Assembly (NCBI GenBank): GCA_018398815.1
Contig: JAFLJL010014097.1
Location: forward strand, 40,959-104,958
Direction: 5' to 3'
Source of the DNA: Conus ventricosus
Lineage: Eukaryota > Mollusca > Gastropoda > Neogastropoda > Conidae
DNA: 64,000 nt
Translations under genes and position numbers: made by a program
Shown: piece by piece, positions 33,687 to 44,784 of the stretch
Layout: each line of letters begins with the position of its first letter
How positions within the stretch are numbered: the stretch's first letter is position 1
Notes under the pieces: generated by a model
The model's database searches: none
The model's input: the letters and a program-made list of their open reading frames with translations, nothing else
Told to the model about the DNA's origin: nothing

Positions 33687-34895
33687 ATGAGCGCATTCAA
33701 ATATGCTGATGCAAAATATTCTGTTGGGCCACACTACAATCTTAAATATAGCAACTGATACTCTTGACATTGCTGTGACCCAGACTGCCTCTTTTCATAA
33801 AAAGGTGAGTACTCCATTGAAGAGCTATCTTAACCCCCCTATTGAAAACGACCACATCAAGAAAGCGTGGTTTAGTCATCCGATGCAGTTTTATCAGAAC
33901 CAGTTAAACTTTGCTGTGTTTTGCGCATCAACTGGGTGTGGAGTGGCGTATGCTGATCATTTAAATCACCATGATCCTTTGGTGAGGTCAGTGTACAGAT
34001 TTCATTTCATATTACACGTTCAGACGTATTTTGACTGAACTGCGAGCGCCATTGCCAAATGACAAACCGTTTAATCCACTCAGCAACATAATAGACATGA
34101 AGGCTTTTGAAAGGATCTGTAACGAATTCAATATTAACATCAGACAGGCTTTAGACAAACGTTGGATCATAATCATGGTCTAGGCGGCCTTTATTTTCGG
34201 GGCACGCACAGAAAGTATAACTATGACTGGCATCCTCCTTTCAAAACTTTCTTTCAGGCAAAACTGTTCAGCCTGGGTCCCTACAGCAAGAGCATAAAAC
34301 AGCATGGACAACATTTATCTTAGACACTTCTAAGGGCTAACTAGAGCGGGAATAGAACGAATAAACGACTCTATTCGCACTTACGTTTGGTGTTTGCTAG
34401 GTTCGCAAGCACAGGCAAGATCAAGCATAACTGATCCTTCTACTGGCTTTGACGCGCAAAAACAATACTTAGCAAATTTAGAGGACGCCATTAATTCTAC
34501 AGTTGATTTACCTTCAAGTATTAAAAGATACCAAAATGTTTTACAATACGCAAGATCGAAAGTAGACTTTGCCGTTGGCACTGGGTTTATACATGCTGCC
34601 TTCTGACCTCAGACTCCAGGTAGGAATAATAATAAACTATAATAATGAAATTCTTATAGCAGGCAATGAACAGAAGGTTGGGAAAAAACGACATAAATTC
34701 TGAGCCAGTAATATTACAAACAATAAAAGAACGCCCAAGATTAAGTCATCTAATTCCCGAAGTCCAAACCCCCAAAGTCATTGAAGACTCAGCAAAGCTT
34801 GCGGACTCTGTTCGCGATGACCATGAATATGAAAAGACAGCGCTTGTTCTGGATTAACTGGCATAGGATTACTTGGTCTTTATCTTACTAAATAG
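33687..34895 (+). pseudogene. Conserved Polinton-associated protein with C-terminal membrane segment, frame broken
   Basis: Begins MSAFKYADAKYS at 33687. The largest clean block (33780-34038) includes STPLKSYLNPPIENDH, AWFSHPMQFYQNQLNFAVF and STGCGVAYADHLN. A second (34394-34606) has GSQAQARSSITDPSTGFDAQ and VDLPSSIKRYQNVLQYARSK. A third (34666-34857) has PRLSHLIPEVQTPKVIED. After a shift the end reads LTGIGLLGLYLTK, a short hydrophobic tail, then TAG. About 400 codons. The final 27 bases overlap the convergent gene at 34869. I recall similar proteins in invertebrate Polinton-like elements but know no proven function. Confidence 0.6.
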
Positions 34896-36070
34896 TAACC
34901 CAACTATTACAAGAACTAATGTCCATAAGTGCTCGGCCATAAAGCCAACTACTTTGCTTGCAGTAGACAAAAGCCAGCTAACAATACCTCCTAATATACC
35001 TGGTAAAGAGGTCTATAGCTTTACTGGCTAATTTTTTTAATAAACTCGCAAGATGATCAAGCTGTTTTTTTACCCATGATTTATCAGGTGGAGGCGATGG
35101 CGGCGGAGGCACTGAACTTTGCTCTCCACCACCGCCTGTAATAGCCATCACCAGTGTACTTATTGCAAATCCTAAGGCCGTTATAACGCTTGCTAATGTG
35201 ACTCCATGCTCTCTAAACAGCGTTCGTATTCGTTCTGCTAGTGTTTGTGTCTTCATATAAATTTTTTTCGATAGTTTCTCTTATTCTATTCACTTGAGTT
35301 CGTAATTGGTCCCGGTTAGTAGTCGTCACTTCTAGTCTTGCTGATCTTTCTTGTTCAGATCTTTTAGTCTTTGTCTTATTCTTTCTTTAATATCAGGCCC
35401 TAATGTTGGCGTCATCAGCCTCAACGAGTTTTTCTTTTTCTCTTTTTATTGCTCATCTAGTTCACCTAGTTTTGCTAAATTGTTTGTTAATTCGCCTCTG
35501 ATCCTTCTCAAAGCATGATCAAGGGCCGCTATTTCTCGCATGGGTAGCGGGGAGTCGTGTATAGTCTTTAAAGCTGTTTCTTCTGAAAAACTGGTTTCTG
35601 CTTCTATTGCATTTATTATTTTCATTCTGCCGATTGATTTAATTCTTTAAGTTCCATGTTTTGTATTTGGTTAGCTGTTGGGAGTTCTTGTAGTGTGTTT
35701 TGAAGTTTAGAAACTGCCTCCCTATCTAATTTTGGTCTAGCAATGCCAGGCGATTTTGATCTTCACACTGAGTCTTTGTATAATTGTACTCTTGGCTAAA
35801 AACTTTGATGGGTCTGGTTTAGTTGTAAGCCGAACAGATTCTCCTTGATCGCCTTTACAAACAAATGACCATCTTCTAATTCAAAATCATTTGGGTCTAT
35901 AAATTCGGGAGGTTCTTGGACTAAACTTTTGTAAAATGCTCCGACCGTACTTTCTATTAATTCACGCCGCATGAGAGCGCTGAGCGATGCCGTGTCAAAG
36001 GGATCATTTCACTCATGTCGTCTCCAGGATCAAAAACATCATAATCTTCTTCGCCTTCAATTCCTGCCAT
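34869..36070 (-). pseudogene. Long coiled-coil and membrane protein of the element, frame broken
   Basis: Starts at the ATG at 36070 (MAGIEGEEDYDVFDPGDD), 38 bp from the divergent gene at 36109. The N-terminus is acidic. The middle is charged and helical (MKIINAIEAETSF, LRRIRGELTNNLAKLGELDE, RSARLEVTTTNRDQLRTQVN), consistent with a coiled coil. The clean C-terminal block (35256-34978) reads TLAERIRTLFREHGVTLAS, then a hydrophobic span ending in ITGGGG, a proline run and an amphipathic helix. After a shift two more hydrophobic stretches follow (IVSWLLSTASKVVGFMAEHL and LVLVIVGLLFSKIKTK). The charged-helix part and the membrane part look like one gene of about 400 codons, although an ORF finder sees only the second. 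Function unknown; a virion membrane or scaffold role is inference. Confidence 0.6.
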
Positions 36071-36108
36071 GTTTTTAAATAATTAACTTTTTATTTGTTT
36101 ATAAAAAA

Positions 36109-37337
36109 ATGTCACAAGCATATGGCTCGATTCTTGGCCCGTATAGAAAGCTGAAAGAACCCCTTGGCGTGCAGGAAATAAACGGAATATTACTGTTCCA
36201 AATAATCCATCTACTATTGATGCAGATCAAATTCTTACTGTTAGATTTCCAGACCTAGGAGCGGATGATTTGATCGTGCCAGGCTCGCACGGCTTACTTT
36301 TAAAATAGAACTCGCTTCAACACAGACCCAACCAGAACAGTTGTCCAGAATTGGGACGGGCAATCGTTAAGAAAATTTCTGTAAAACTTGAGGGGCAAGA
36401 AGTATTTTCTTTAAATATGCAGACATATTTTTAACCTATTCTGATCTATGGTCTAACCGCGAATGAAAGGGAAGATCTTGCGTTTCAAGGAATCGGCAAT
36501 GAAGAAGCACTAAAACTTAGAATAGGCGCCGAACTCGCCTCAGGTGCTAAAGCAGCAAAAGGCTTTAGCTGCAAGTTATGCGTATGGTAATCGCTTTTCC
36601 ATTCCCCTAGATTTTGAGTTGTTAAAAGCGCATGCCCATACTTTCAAGGAGCATTAAAAGACAGATTGTCATATGAACTAACTTTTAATGAATACAAACG
36701 TGTTATCAAATCAACAGACACCGAAGCAAAGTACAGCATTTCTGACATCTCGTTAGAGTTGACGTTGTTAGCAACCCTGATTTAGCAAAGCTGATTGGGA
36801 ACAATATAAGTCCCAACTACATATTATTACGAAACGTGCGTCATCATACAACATATCCTAGAAGCAGGGCAGACACTATATGGAATTTTAGTTTTAGCGT
36901 CTCAGCAAGATCGCTTAAAGGTATTTTATTGCTGTGTGAAGATGAAGAACCATTCAAAAGAGGAAGTGAAAAGTTTTTTATCCAAAATAACGAAGTACAA
37001 TGTTCGATTGAGGGCAGTCCTAACCAATCTATGCTAGCGGACTTAGACCTTATCATCATTTTGACGAATAAAAAATTGTTTGGGGTGGAGGGGTAGAGTC
37101 CAACAGAGACCTTGCGTCTAAAGATCTACACCTTCACAGTGTAAGACTTGATGATTATTTAACAACAAAAACGGTTTATGGATGACCTAAGTCACGGAGG
37201 TATCAGTACATGAAGCGGGAGAAAAGTGAGAGACGTAATAAACATTCAATCGATAAAGAGAAGAAGCCGATAAACCGCTTAATGTACATTTGTTTTTATT
37301 ATATGATGCGCAGCTGAATATTGAAAATACAGATTAG
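36109..37337 (+). pseudogene. Candidate major capsid protein (jelly-roll type), frame broken
   Basis: Starts MSQAYGSILGPYRKLKE at 36109. Successive frames read FSIPLDFELL-like residues, LSYELTFNEYKRVIKS, DTIWNFSFSVSARSLKGILL (36880-36940), VQCSIEGSPNQ (about 37000) and a final PLNVHLFLLYDAQLNIENTD before TAG. About 410 codons, in at least six segments. The alternating beta-rich hydrophobic pattern, with Pro-Leu-x-Phe and YELTFN motifs, plus its position between other structural-looking genes, suggest a double jelly-roll capsid protein as in Polintons. I cannot prove the fold by eye. An alternative is another virion structural protein. Confidence 0.5.
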
Positions 37338-37379
37338 AATATGTATTATACTAATTATTTTTCATTTTATAAAAAGCAT

Positions 37380-38084
37380 GTCTGTTAAGGTTTATCCAAA
37401 TGTGCCTACAGCACCGGAGATGCCAAGAGAAGAGATAGCAGGCAATTCTGCTGTATAGAAACCCTGAAGTAAAAACCTTCAGATTAACAAACATTACACA
37501 AATGCAACAAAACTAGAGCAGGACCTTTCAAATACAGCAAAACCAACGAAGGTATTCTGCTGCTTTAATGCTGTTAATATGTTAATGCTGGAACATCGAC
37601 TATAAGCGCTCTATCAGCAGGAACGAGTGTGGTCTCTTAGCAACGGCATAGGCGCACCCGCAGCTTTACCGCTAGGAGGTTTGTCTTTAGCTCTCGGCCG
37701 TGTTCTTAGCTGTAAGTGCGGCTGGCAAAAAATTAAAACTAACTCCAAAAGCACACAGCTATGGTTCAACTAATAACGGCTAACTAGTTCGTTAAACTGA
37801 CAATAAATAAAGCGCTTGTTGACTCAAACATCACGGATGAAGAATTTAATCGTTACAGGTTGATTTTGATGACTACAAAAGACAAAAGTTTGATCTTCAA
37901 AGAAAGGCGAGGGCAAGTTTTCTCAACAGCCAGACGCCGAGCAGATAAAAAAGGAATGCTTAAAAAAAGTAAACGAGACATTAAACTCTGTTCTAAACAG
38001 CTCACATTAACAACACCGAAGGGTGTTTATACTTTAGTTTATGAGTCCAAGCGCAAAAAGACCGTTGATATTGGTTCTGATTAA
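37380..38084 (+). pseudogene. Hydrophobic/helical protein of the element, unknown function, frame broken
   Basis: Begins MSVKVYPNVPTAPEMPREEI, 42 bp after the candidate capsid gene on the same strand. The middle is Gly/Ala/Leu-rich (GIGAPAALPLGGLSLALG), likely a membrane segment. A charged helical C-terminal half follows (VDFDDYKRQKFDLQRKA, ARRRADKKGMLKK) and ends KKTVDIGSD. About 235 codons with several shifts. It is followed by the polymerase gene after 51 bp. Confidence 0.5.
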
Positions 38085-38135
38085 GTATTTTTTTTTAATT
38101 TAAATAAATATTTGGGCTTAGAAAAGAAAGACAGC

Positions 38136-41100
38136 ATGGCTAAGATATATGAAGGACAAGACGAATTTTTTGAAGGAATGCTTGAGAGAGAGCGTTTATC
38201 AAGAGCACTGAAGATATTGATTTAGAAGTTATTGACCCAACAAACGTACAGGCAAGCGTTGTTCATGCAATTTCTCAAGTTCCAGGTAAAACTAACAATA
38301 GACCGCCAGTTAAAATAATGTTAGCTGTTTAATCGACTATGTAACAATAAATGAAAGAAAATCTAGAAGTCTGGGTCTCAACTAAAACAACAGACTATTC
38401 TTTCTCGTAATGACTTAACACCTGGTTGGGCAGACGAACTGCTTACACAGTTTGACGCTGCCGCTGAAGAAGCTAAAATGAGAGGCTCTGGTTGGTCAGA
38501 GGGGCGAAGTCTTAGAGATTAGATTAAAACAGGCATATGTATCACCGATTGTAGGCAAGCTTACATTCGCTACCTCGGGAGTTGGTTTTAAAGAGAGCAG
38601 TTTTAAACATAAAGAATTCAGACGACAAATGTTTCATGTGGTGTGTCTTGCAGGCTGCATCATGTCCGCGAACACGCAGAGAGAGTGACTAACTATCAGC
38701 AATACGCCAAAGATCTTAACTTCAATGGAATATCCTTTCCTGTTAGTGTAGACCAAATTGATCAGTTTGAAGAACAAAACAACCAATAACTGTTAATGTA
38801 TACACATGGGATGAGAAACAATTTGGCGCCAATTAAAGTGTCCAAGAACAGTCCAACAATAGGCGAACCAGCCAAAGTCATGTGGACTTACTCCTAATGT
38901 TTTCGCCAGCAGGGCTGCCCCATTACACATTGATACGAACAATGAGTAGATAATTGCAGCATACTTCAAAGATCATGGCAAACAAGATTCTGTAGGAAAA
39001 TGTTAACAGAATCCATCGTCAAGCTGCAGTGAACATATAAAACATTGTAAAAGTTCTGTAGACTGTAAGACAGAACTAACTACGCCCCCGCCAGGATCTA
39101 AAGTTAGTTTTAAGAACTGGAAACGGCTGCAAACAAGTCCATACGTATTTTTACGCAGACTTGAGTCGCTATTGTTCCTTATGAAGGGCCGCACCACAAA
39201 AACTTCGAAAAACAGTCTTAATGAGTAATCATCAGATTTGGTTCATTTGCCTCATTGTGTCAGGTCGGATGCGTTTATTCAGAACCAGAATTATATAGAG
39301 GCCCAAATGCGGGTAGAAGATTTTTACAGCGCATGCAGCAGTGCGTAATGACTGTTCTAATAATCTGAATTTATCTGAAATCATGATGACGCCCGAAGAC
39401 CAACAACAGTATGACTCAGCCACGCATTGTTGGATTTGGGTTTAGAGCTAACGCCCAAGAGTGTAAACCCCACAGTAAGAGACCATGAAACACATTAGCG
39501 GAAAGTTAGAGGAGCGGCGCATAACAAATGCAATCTTCAACTAAGTTTGATCCAAAGACATGGAAGCTGCCTGTATTCTTTCACAACTTGCGGGGTTATG
39601 ACTCTCACCTTATAATGAAAGCGTAGACGACGCCTTTAGGGTGTCATGCATTGCACAGTCATCAGAAAAGTACATGTGTTTCACTTTAAATAACATGTCT
39701 TTTTATGACTCTATGCAGCACATGATGGGTTCATTAGAGTCACTAGCTATGTCCTTAAAGTCCTGCCCAAACAGAAGAATATTTTGACTCAACTTTGTTA
39801 GAAAGGGTGTTTACCCTTATGAATACATGAACAGTTGGGAAAGGTTTGACGAAGATACACTTCCGCCTAAAGGCGCGTTCTTTTCTAGTCTTAGAGGAAA
39901 GGACATCAGCGACTCCGTTACCGCACGCTCAAGATGCGTGGGCAAAAGTTAATTTGTAAAACATGGGACTATCAGTTTTCCACCGGGGGCGGTATGTTTT
40001 GTTGGCGGACGTCTTTAAAAATTATGGGAAACGTAAAATTTAGGGACCGGATTACATTTCTGCGCCCGGGTGATTGGGGACGCTTTTTTAAATTTTTACG
40101 GGAGTAAAAATTGATCTATTGTCAGTTTTTCCCAAAATTTTTCAATGATTAAAAGGGATGCGTGGAGAATTTTTTGGGCGTCGCATCATTACTGTAAAGC
40201 AAACAACAAATACTGGACGACTATAACCAGAAAAAAGGTCTAAATTCTTATGTATTTAGAGCAAAAATCTGGGGTTTTGGGCAATGGCGCAATCACTTCC
40301 ATTACGCAACTTTAAAAGTAACGGGTACAAAAAATTTTCAAAAGGCATTAAGGGGTTTGGGCATTTTTAACCCCCCGATCACGCCGGTTTCTTTCTAAAG
40401 TTGACTTAAAAAATTCCCAGGAACCCCATGACCTCAAAAGATACCTTAAGCAGAAAGTCTAAAGATGGACCCAAGAGAACCGCCTAAACTTGTGCCTAAT
40501 CTTCGCGGCAAAAAAAATTATTCTGCCATTACAGACTTTACAATTTTATTTAAAAAAGGTTAAAAATTGACAGCAGTTCATCGCATAATTGCTTTTTGAC
40601 AAAACAGTTCGAAACCATACATAAGAAGAACACTGATCTAGAACTAAAACCGAAGGGTTCAGAAAAAGCTTTTTTAACTGGAACCAGCTGTTTCGGAAAC
40701 TATGGAGAATCCCACAAGCGTAAAGATGTCAGATTGGCACAAGAGAAGAAGCAATTAAACTAACTTCAAAACCAATTATCGGGCTTTAAAAAATTTCATG
40801 TCACTTTTGGGAAATGATGAAAAAAAAAAAAAGTCAAATTAGAAAAAAACCCGTTTTTTTGGGTTTTTTTTTTAGAATTATCAAAAACTTTTGATGTTTG
40901 AATTTCTTTATGGGCTACTTTAAGCCCTCGTATCCTGAGTCCAGTGCTTTACACAGTACCGATGTTTTGTTATAGATATCCCCCACTGAAGACACTAAAA
41001 GACATGGAAAGGAAATGCAAAGGGCATGCAGGATGGAGATCATCTGATTACCCCAAGATTCGCCTTTTACCTTTAATTTCTAACAAGAAAGGTTTTTGGA

Positions 41101-41390
41101 AAAATGAAAGGATGAATTACTGGAAAGGTGTCAAGGAGTATGTGGGGTTTTAAAATCGAAAATGTACCGATTTTGAGCCGGAGAAAATCATTAAAAAGCA
41201 AAGGGAATATCTCGCAGCGTGTGCATCAAACATATCACTGCAATACAAAGAAGCATTGTTTTGGGGAATAAGACTTTCATCATGACAAAGAAAAACTGGA
41301 TTAATCTACATAGATCAAAACAACGTTGTAACAAAGAAGTCTTAGATAGAACAAACACAAAAAGGGTTTTGTTTTAAACCGGGGTTTTCA
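38136..41390 (+). pseudogene. Protein-primed family B DNA polymerase (pDNAP), frame broken
   Basis: Replicates the element from its ends using a protein primer, by family knowledge. Start MAKIYEGQDEFFEGM. Landmarks in order are VREHAERVTNYQ, FPVSVDQIDQFEEQN, GAAHNKCN (about 39513), FFHNLRGYDSHL (about 39577, an exonuclease II-like motif), CFTLNNMSFYDSMQ, WAMAQSLP (about 40280, polymerase motif region), a damaged DTD-like region near 40960, then SSDYPK and VKEYVGF. The GAAHNKCN and HNL.GYD.H pairs are highly typical of Polinton-type polymerases. About 1,080 codons, close to family size. The 39.95-41.5 kb part is especially rich in homopolymer indels. The 3' end is approximate and abuts the convergent integrase. 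Confidence 0.82.
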
Positions 41391-41419
41391 TAGCAAAGGG
41401 CCCGGAAACCGTAAATTAA

Positions 41420-42371
41420 TTAACGGAAATGTGTCTGGCGGAAATTTTTTTCTGCAGTTCTTTTTTCACAAAAGATCTTTTAGGAACTGGGTTTTTTTTG
41501 TTGTGTAGTTTTTCGTAAATAATACACGGGCGGATCATCTTTACAAATTTTTTTTTATTTCAAGGATCAAAACTCCAAACTGGATCGGTTGCCCGAGCGG
41601 TGCCCCTTTTGCTTCCCCCGGTAAATAAAGGGACCTTACTTTTAAACCCCAAAGGTAATAGTTTTTGTGGCTGTACTGGAATCTCCTTCAGCAACATTTT
41701 TTGTTTTCTTTTTATTGCTTGTACTGGTTTAGCCCTTTAAATTCTTCATTATTCATTGCGCGCAAAACTGAGGCAGTCTTCTAACCCATTCTGTGTTGCG
41801 AGAATTGTCAATAAGCTCTCTGTGATACGGGTAGGAGAAAGTCTTTCAGCTAACTGTTTTTTAAAAGTTTCAACTAAAGCCTGTGATCTGTGAACTCCTG
41901 GAATGCCTCTTTTAATGGTAAACTCTATGTTTTAACAATAATTGATTCACTTGGCCTTTAAATTCTTTTCCATCATCAACTTGAATCATGCGAGGGTAAG
42001 TTAGCGGGCCTCGCTGGTATATCAGTTGTATGGCAACAGCAACAGCAGGGGCACTCTTTTGTGTTAATGGTTCCGCATCTTTGTATCTTGAAGCTATGTC
42101 AATGACTGTAAGTGCGTACTTAATCTTTTTCGTCTAATCCTATCAGAGGGTAAATATAGAAGATCCATTTGATGGGTGTCGTTTGGAGTTGTGTTCACAA
42201 AGTGTGGTCCTCTGTATTCGTCTAGGCGCTGGTAAATAAATTTGCCAAATCGCTTGTTTAGATAACCATTCTTTTGCTGTTTGTTCACTGACTCCAGCTG
42301 CTTGGCTTAGCTTTTGTATTGCCGTGATGCCCTTCCAATATCCTTTGGGCGAATAATAGATTTTTGTTCAT
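41420..42371 (-). pseudogene. Retroviral-type (rve) integrase, frame broken
   Basis: Inserts the element's DNA ends into the host genome. The N-terminus reads YYSPKGYWKGITAIQKLSQ, a helix-turn-helix-like segment, then WLSKQAIWQIYLPAP. The catalytic core shows all three acidic positions: first D within LTVIDIASRYKDAEP (about 42105), second D in IQVDDGKEF (about 41975), and E in QALVETFKKQLAER (about 41880). Near the end RATDPVWS is readable. The three-acid arrangement and flanks match Polinton/Maverick integrases (F54H12.3-like). At least three 1-bp shifts, one in an A-run in the first codons. About 310 codons. The 5-bp target duplication fits its activity. Confidence 0.85.
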
Positions 42372-42378
42372 TTTTTAT

Positions 42379-42786
42379 TCAGCCAATATTATGCGCAACA
42401 AAATACACGACGGTCATACCAACGACAATAAACGCGATTTCTTGCATCTTTTGTTTTTTCTGATGGTTGATAAAAGTCACTGAATTTTGGTGGGGGCAAT
42501 GTCTGGACTGGTTTGCCTGTTACTAGATAATATTCTTTTATTGCTTGGTCAACATTTTTAAATGTGTAAGCTGCATGCCCCTGTTCTTTCAGGGTGTCTT
42601 TAATAAAATCTAACTGCTCAAGTCTCTGCCTTTCATAGGCGTCTTGTGCAGCTGCTAGTTGCTCCATAGCTTTGTTATGTCTTTTTCTCTCGCTGTCATC
42701 CCGCAGTTTACTAAATGCAAATTACTGCCGCTAAAAGCAAGCGCATTCACCACAGCGCCGCCTATCATTATTGCGAGTGAAGCCAT
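42379..42786 (-). pseudogene. Small charged protein with N- and C-terminal hydrophobic segments, frame broken
   Basis: Starts MASLAIMIGGAVVNALAFSG (hydrophobic, signal-anchor-like). A charged helix follows: RKRHNKAMEQLAAAQDAYER and EQLDFIKDTLKEQG, then VDQAIKEYYLVTGK and PKFSDFYQPSEK. A shift leads to IAFIVVGMTVVYFVAHNIG and TGA. About 135 codons. It is followed after 7 bp by the integrase start on the same strand. Two predicted membrane segments flank a soluble coil. Function unknown. Confidence 0.6.
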
Positions 42787-42812
42787 TTTTTATAAATGTA
42801 TTTTTTTTCTTA

Positions 42813-43042
42813 CTATTTATTATTGTCTGGAATTATTCCTTGCTTAACTAGAAAATTTTCGTGGCAACCGAAGCTGCAATGATAGCAATCAGCTTTGCTG
42901 AATCCTCAAAGTCTAGTTTGCCAAGATCTGCTGGTTTAATTCTTAACAAGCTTTTACCAAGCATTGAGTATCCTACACTTAGGCCTCCAATAACAGCAGA
43001 ATGGTATACAAGGTTAGCAACAGTTTTTTCGGTGCTCATTTT
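42813..43042 (-). pseudogene. Small hydrophobic protein of the element
   Basis: MSTEKTVANLVYHSAVIGGL, then SVGYSMLGKSLLRI, KPADLGKLDFEDSAKLIAII and AASVATKIF. After one shift it ends LVKQGIIPDNNK before TAG. About 76 codons with two hydrophobic helices around a charged KLDFED segment. The start at 43042 faces the start of the next gene at 43077 with 34 AT-rich bases between. Function unknown. Confidence 0.65.
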
Positions 43043-43076
43043 AGAAAATAAAATAATTAAAATTTTAATAAAAAAC

Positions 43077-43549
43077 ATGAACAGTGATGATCTACTACAG
43101 CTACAAGGCGGCCTAAACCTTCCTGAACTTATGAATGACCAAGTTAATGATCAAGCTATTATGCCCAAAAAGGAGAGGCTGTATTCTTTGGCAGCATGTG
43201 GAAAAACAAAACAGTTCCTCGGAACTGAATTCAGCATAGAACAGATTCAACAGATGTCGCCGCAAGACATTTTAAAGTATCATAACAGGTATGAAGCGCA
43301 GCTAGGGTCTAGAATGGTGAAAAGTGTTGGGCAAACGGTTCTTAGTTTGTACACTAAACTAGTCAGTAATTTGCTCCCATTGATTCTGAACAAGATCTTA
43401 CGTATGATTTAACGCAAGATCCAGTTTTAACAAAGACATTAGAGTCTCTAGGATGTGATCTATACTACAGATTTGGAACATTGTTATCGCCATTAATCAT
43501 GGGATTAATAACTTTTAAATCATATAGATTTTATTTCCCTTCAAAATGA
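43077..43549 (+). pseudogene. Conserved protein of the element, unknown function, one frameshift
   Basis: MNSDDLLQLQGGLNLPELM, CGKTKQFLGTEFSIEQIQQM, DILKYHNRYEAQLGSRM and SVGQTVLSLYTKLVSNLLPL are in one clean frame. After a shift near 43380 it continues DSEQDLTYDLTQDPVL and FGTLLSPLIMGLITFKSY, ending FPSK-TGA. About 157 codons, helical, with a hydrophobic C-terminal segment. The TGA overlaps the next ATG as ATGA, so the two are likely cotranscribed. Confidence 0.65.
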
Positions 43550-44014
43550 ACGAGCTGGAAAATCATCAGAATCAGAATCAGGTGGAGAAAGTAACCAAGC
43601 CAGAAATCAGCAAAAAAACACTGAACCAGGTGGGGACCAGTGAAAAGAATCCTCATCCTGGGCGTGTTTAAAGCAGGAAAAAAATTAGCAGAGTGGAACA
43701 GACAAAAAAAAATAATGTTACAGCATCATAAAAAACATAACGCCGCCAGCGCCAGAACAAGTTGATTCAATGCCAGCTATAAAAACTCCATGTGATACAA
43801 GGGCCCCAAAGTCTTCATGGAATATTGAACTTAAAACTGTTGCCATTTTGGCGCCATTGCTGCTGTGGGGCAGTTATTGCGGCTATAAAATATATAACCG
43901 ATGGCAACAGAAACGAAAGCTATCAAAAAAATCTGAGCCACTAAATGCAGAAAAAGACACCAGCACGCCAAAACCGCCAATAACAAAGCATTATTTGATC
44001 CATTTGAAATGTAA
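43546..44014 (+). pseudogene. Single-pass membrane protein of the element, frame broken
   Basis: Starts MNELENHQNQNQVEKV, overlapping the previous stop by ATGA. The N-terminal half is polar and basic (KAGKKLAEWNRQKK). The clean block from 43770 reads SWNIELKTVAILAPLLLWGS then YCGYKIYNRWQQKRK: a membrane helix followed by positive charges. After a shift the last residues are NKALFDPFEM. About 155 codons. Function unknown. Confidence 0.55.
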
Positions 44015-44058
44015 TAATATTTTTAAGAACTTAATTTTAAATTTTTTAAAAATAGATC

Positions 44059-44276
44059 ATGGCGTATTATAAAATGATGGTGTCAATAAATAAAGACATG
44101 GAGTCTATAAAAGACATTTCCATAGCCCAGAATTGTAATCAATGCGGTTGCTTCGGATGTAAAAACTTCATTAAAATCTATGCAGAAAACGCTGATCAGA
44201 CATCCTCAACGATGACGCGTTTTTTGAGGCGTGTGTGTACTATATTAGACATTTACTATTTAAGATAAAAACATAG
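44059..44276 (+). pseudogene. Small cysteine-rich protein of the element, one frameshift
   Basis: MAYYKMMVSINKDMESIKD, then CNQCGCFGC (four cysteines in nine residues, possibly metal-binding), FIKIYAENADQ, and after a shift LNDDAFFEACVYYIRHLLF followed by KIKT-TAG. About 72 codons. It is the last gene of the rightward cluster. Function unknown. Confidence 0.5.
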
Positions 44277-44289
44277 ATCTTAGGTTTTT

Positions 44290-44535
44290 TAGATCTTAAG
44301 GTTAACTTGAGAACAACTGATTAAAAACTTGCCTAAGAACTTGCCTAAGAACTTGTGAATGACTTGGGGGTGACTTGTAAATGTCTTGTAAATGACTTGT
44401 AAATGACTTGGAATAACTTAAGTAAGAACTTGTGAATGACTTGAGAATGACTTAAGTAAGAACTTGTGAATGACTTGAGGATGACTTGTGAATGACTTGA
44501 GAATGACTTAAGTAAGAACTTGTGGATGACTTGAG
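44290..44535. repeat. Tandem repeat of about 34 bp inside the element
   Basis: Units contain AAGTAAGAACTTGTGAATGA then CTTGAGAATGACTT, about 6 diverged copies. It directly follows the last gene of the rightward cluster. Confidence 0.85.
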
Positions 44536-44650
44536 TGTGCATGCGTGGGGTGGGGGTTGTGCGTGCGTTGGGTGGGGGTGGGGGGACGTGCATGCGTGGG
44601 GTGGGGGTGTGCATGCGTGCGGTGGGGGTGGGGGGAGTGACTTGGGGGGT
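44536..44650. repeat. G-rich minisatellite inside the element
   Basis: Four units of GTGCATGCGTGGGGTGGGGG type, containing many runs of four or more G on the + strand. Such sequence can form G-quadruplexes. Open frames here are Gly/Val-rich artefacts. Confidence 0.85.
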
Positions 44651-44784
44651 AGGAGTGTGTGTGGTGTACACAGAGCTTTATTATTTGTCATGTGTAACAC
44701 CACTTGGTGCAAGACAGTGCTTGCGTTTTTGTTGCAAGTTCAAAGCAGCCACCAAGTGCACAAAAAAGTCTGATCTCACTGCTG

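Noticed and set aside
38136..41390. Host mitochondrial or nuclear DNA polymerase
   Set aside because: The GAAHNKCN and HNLRGYDSHL motifs and the neighbouring integrase and ATPase place it with mobile-element protein-primed polymerases.
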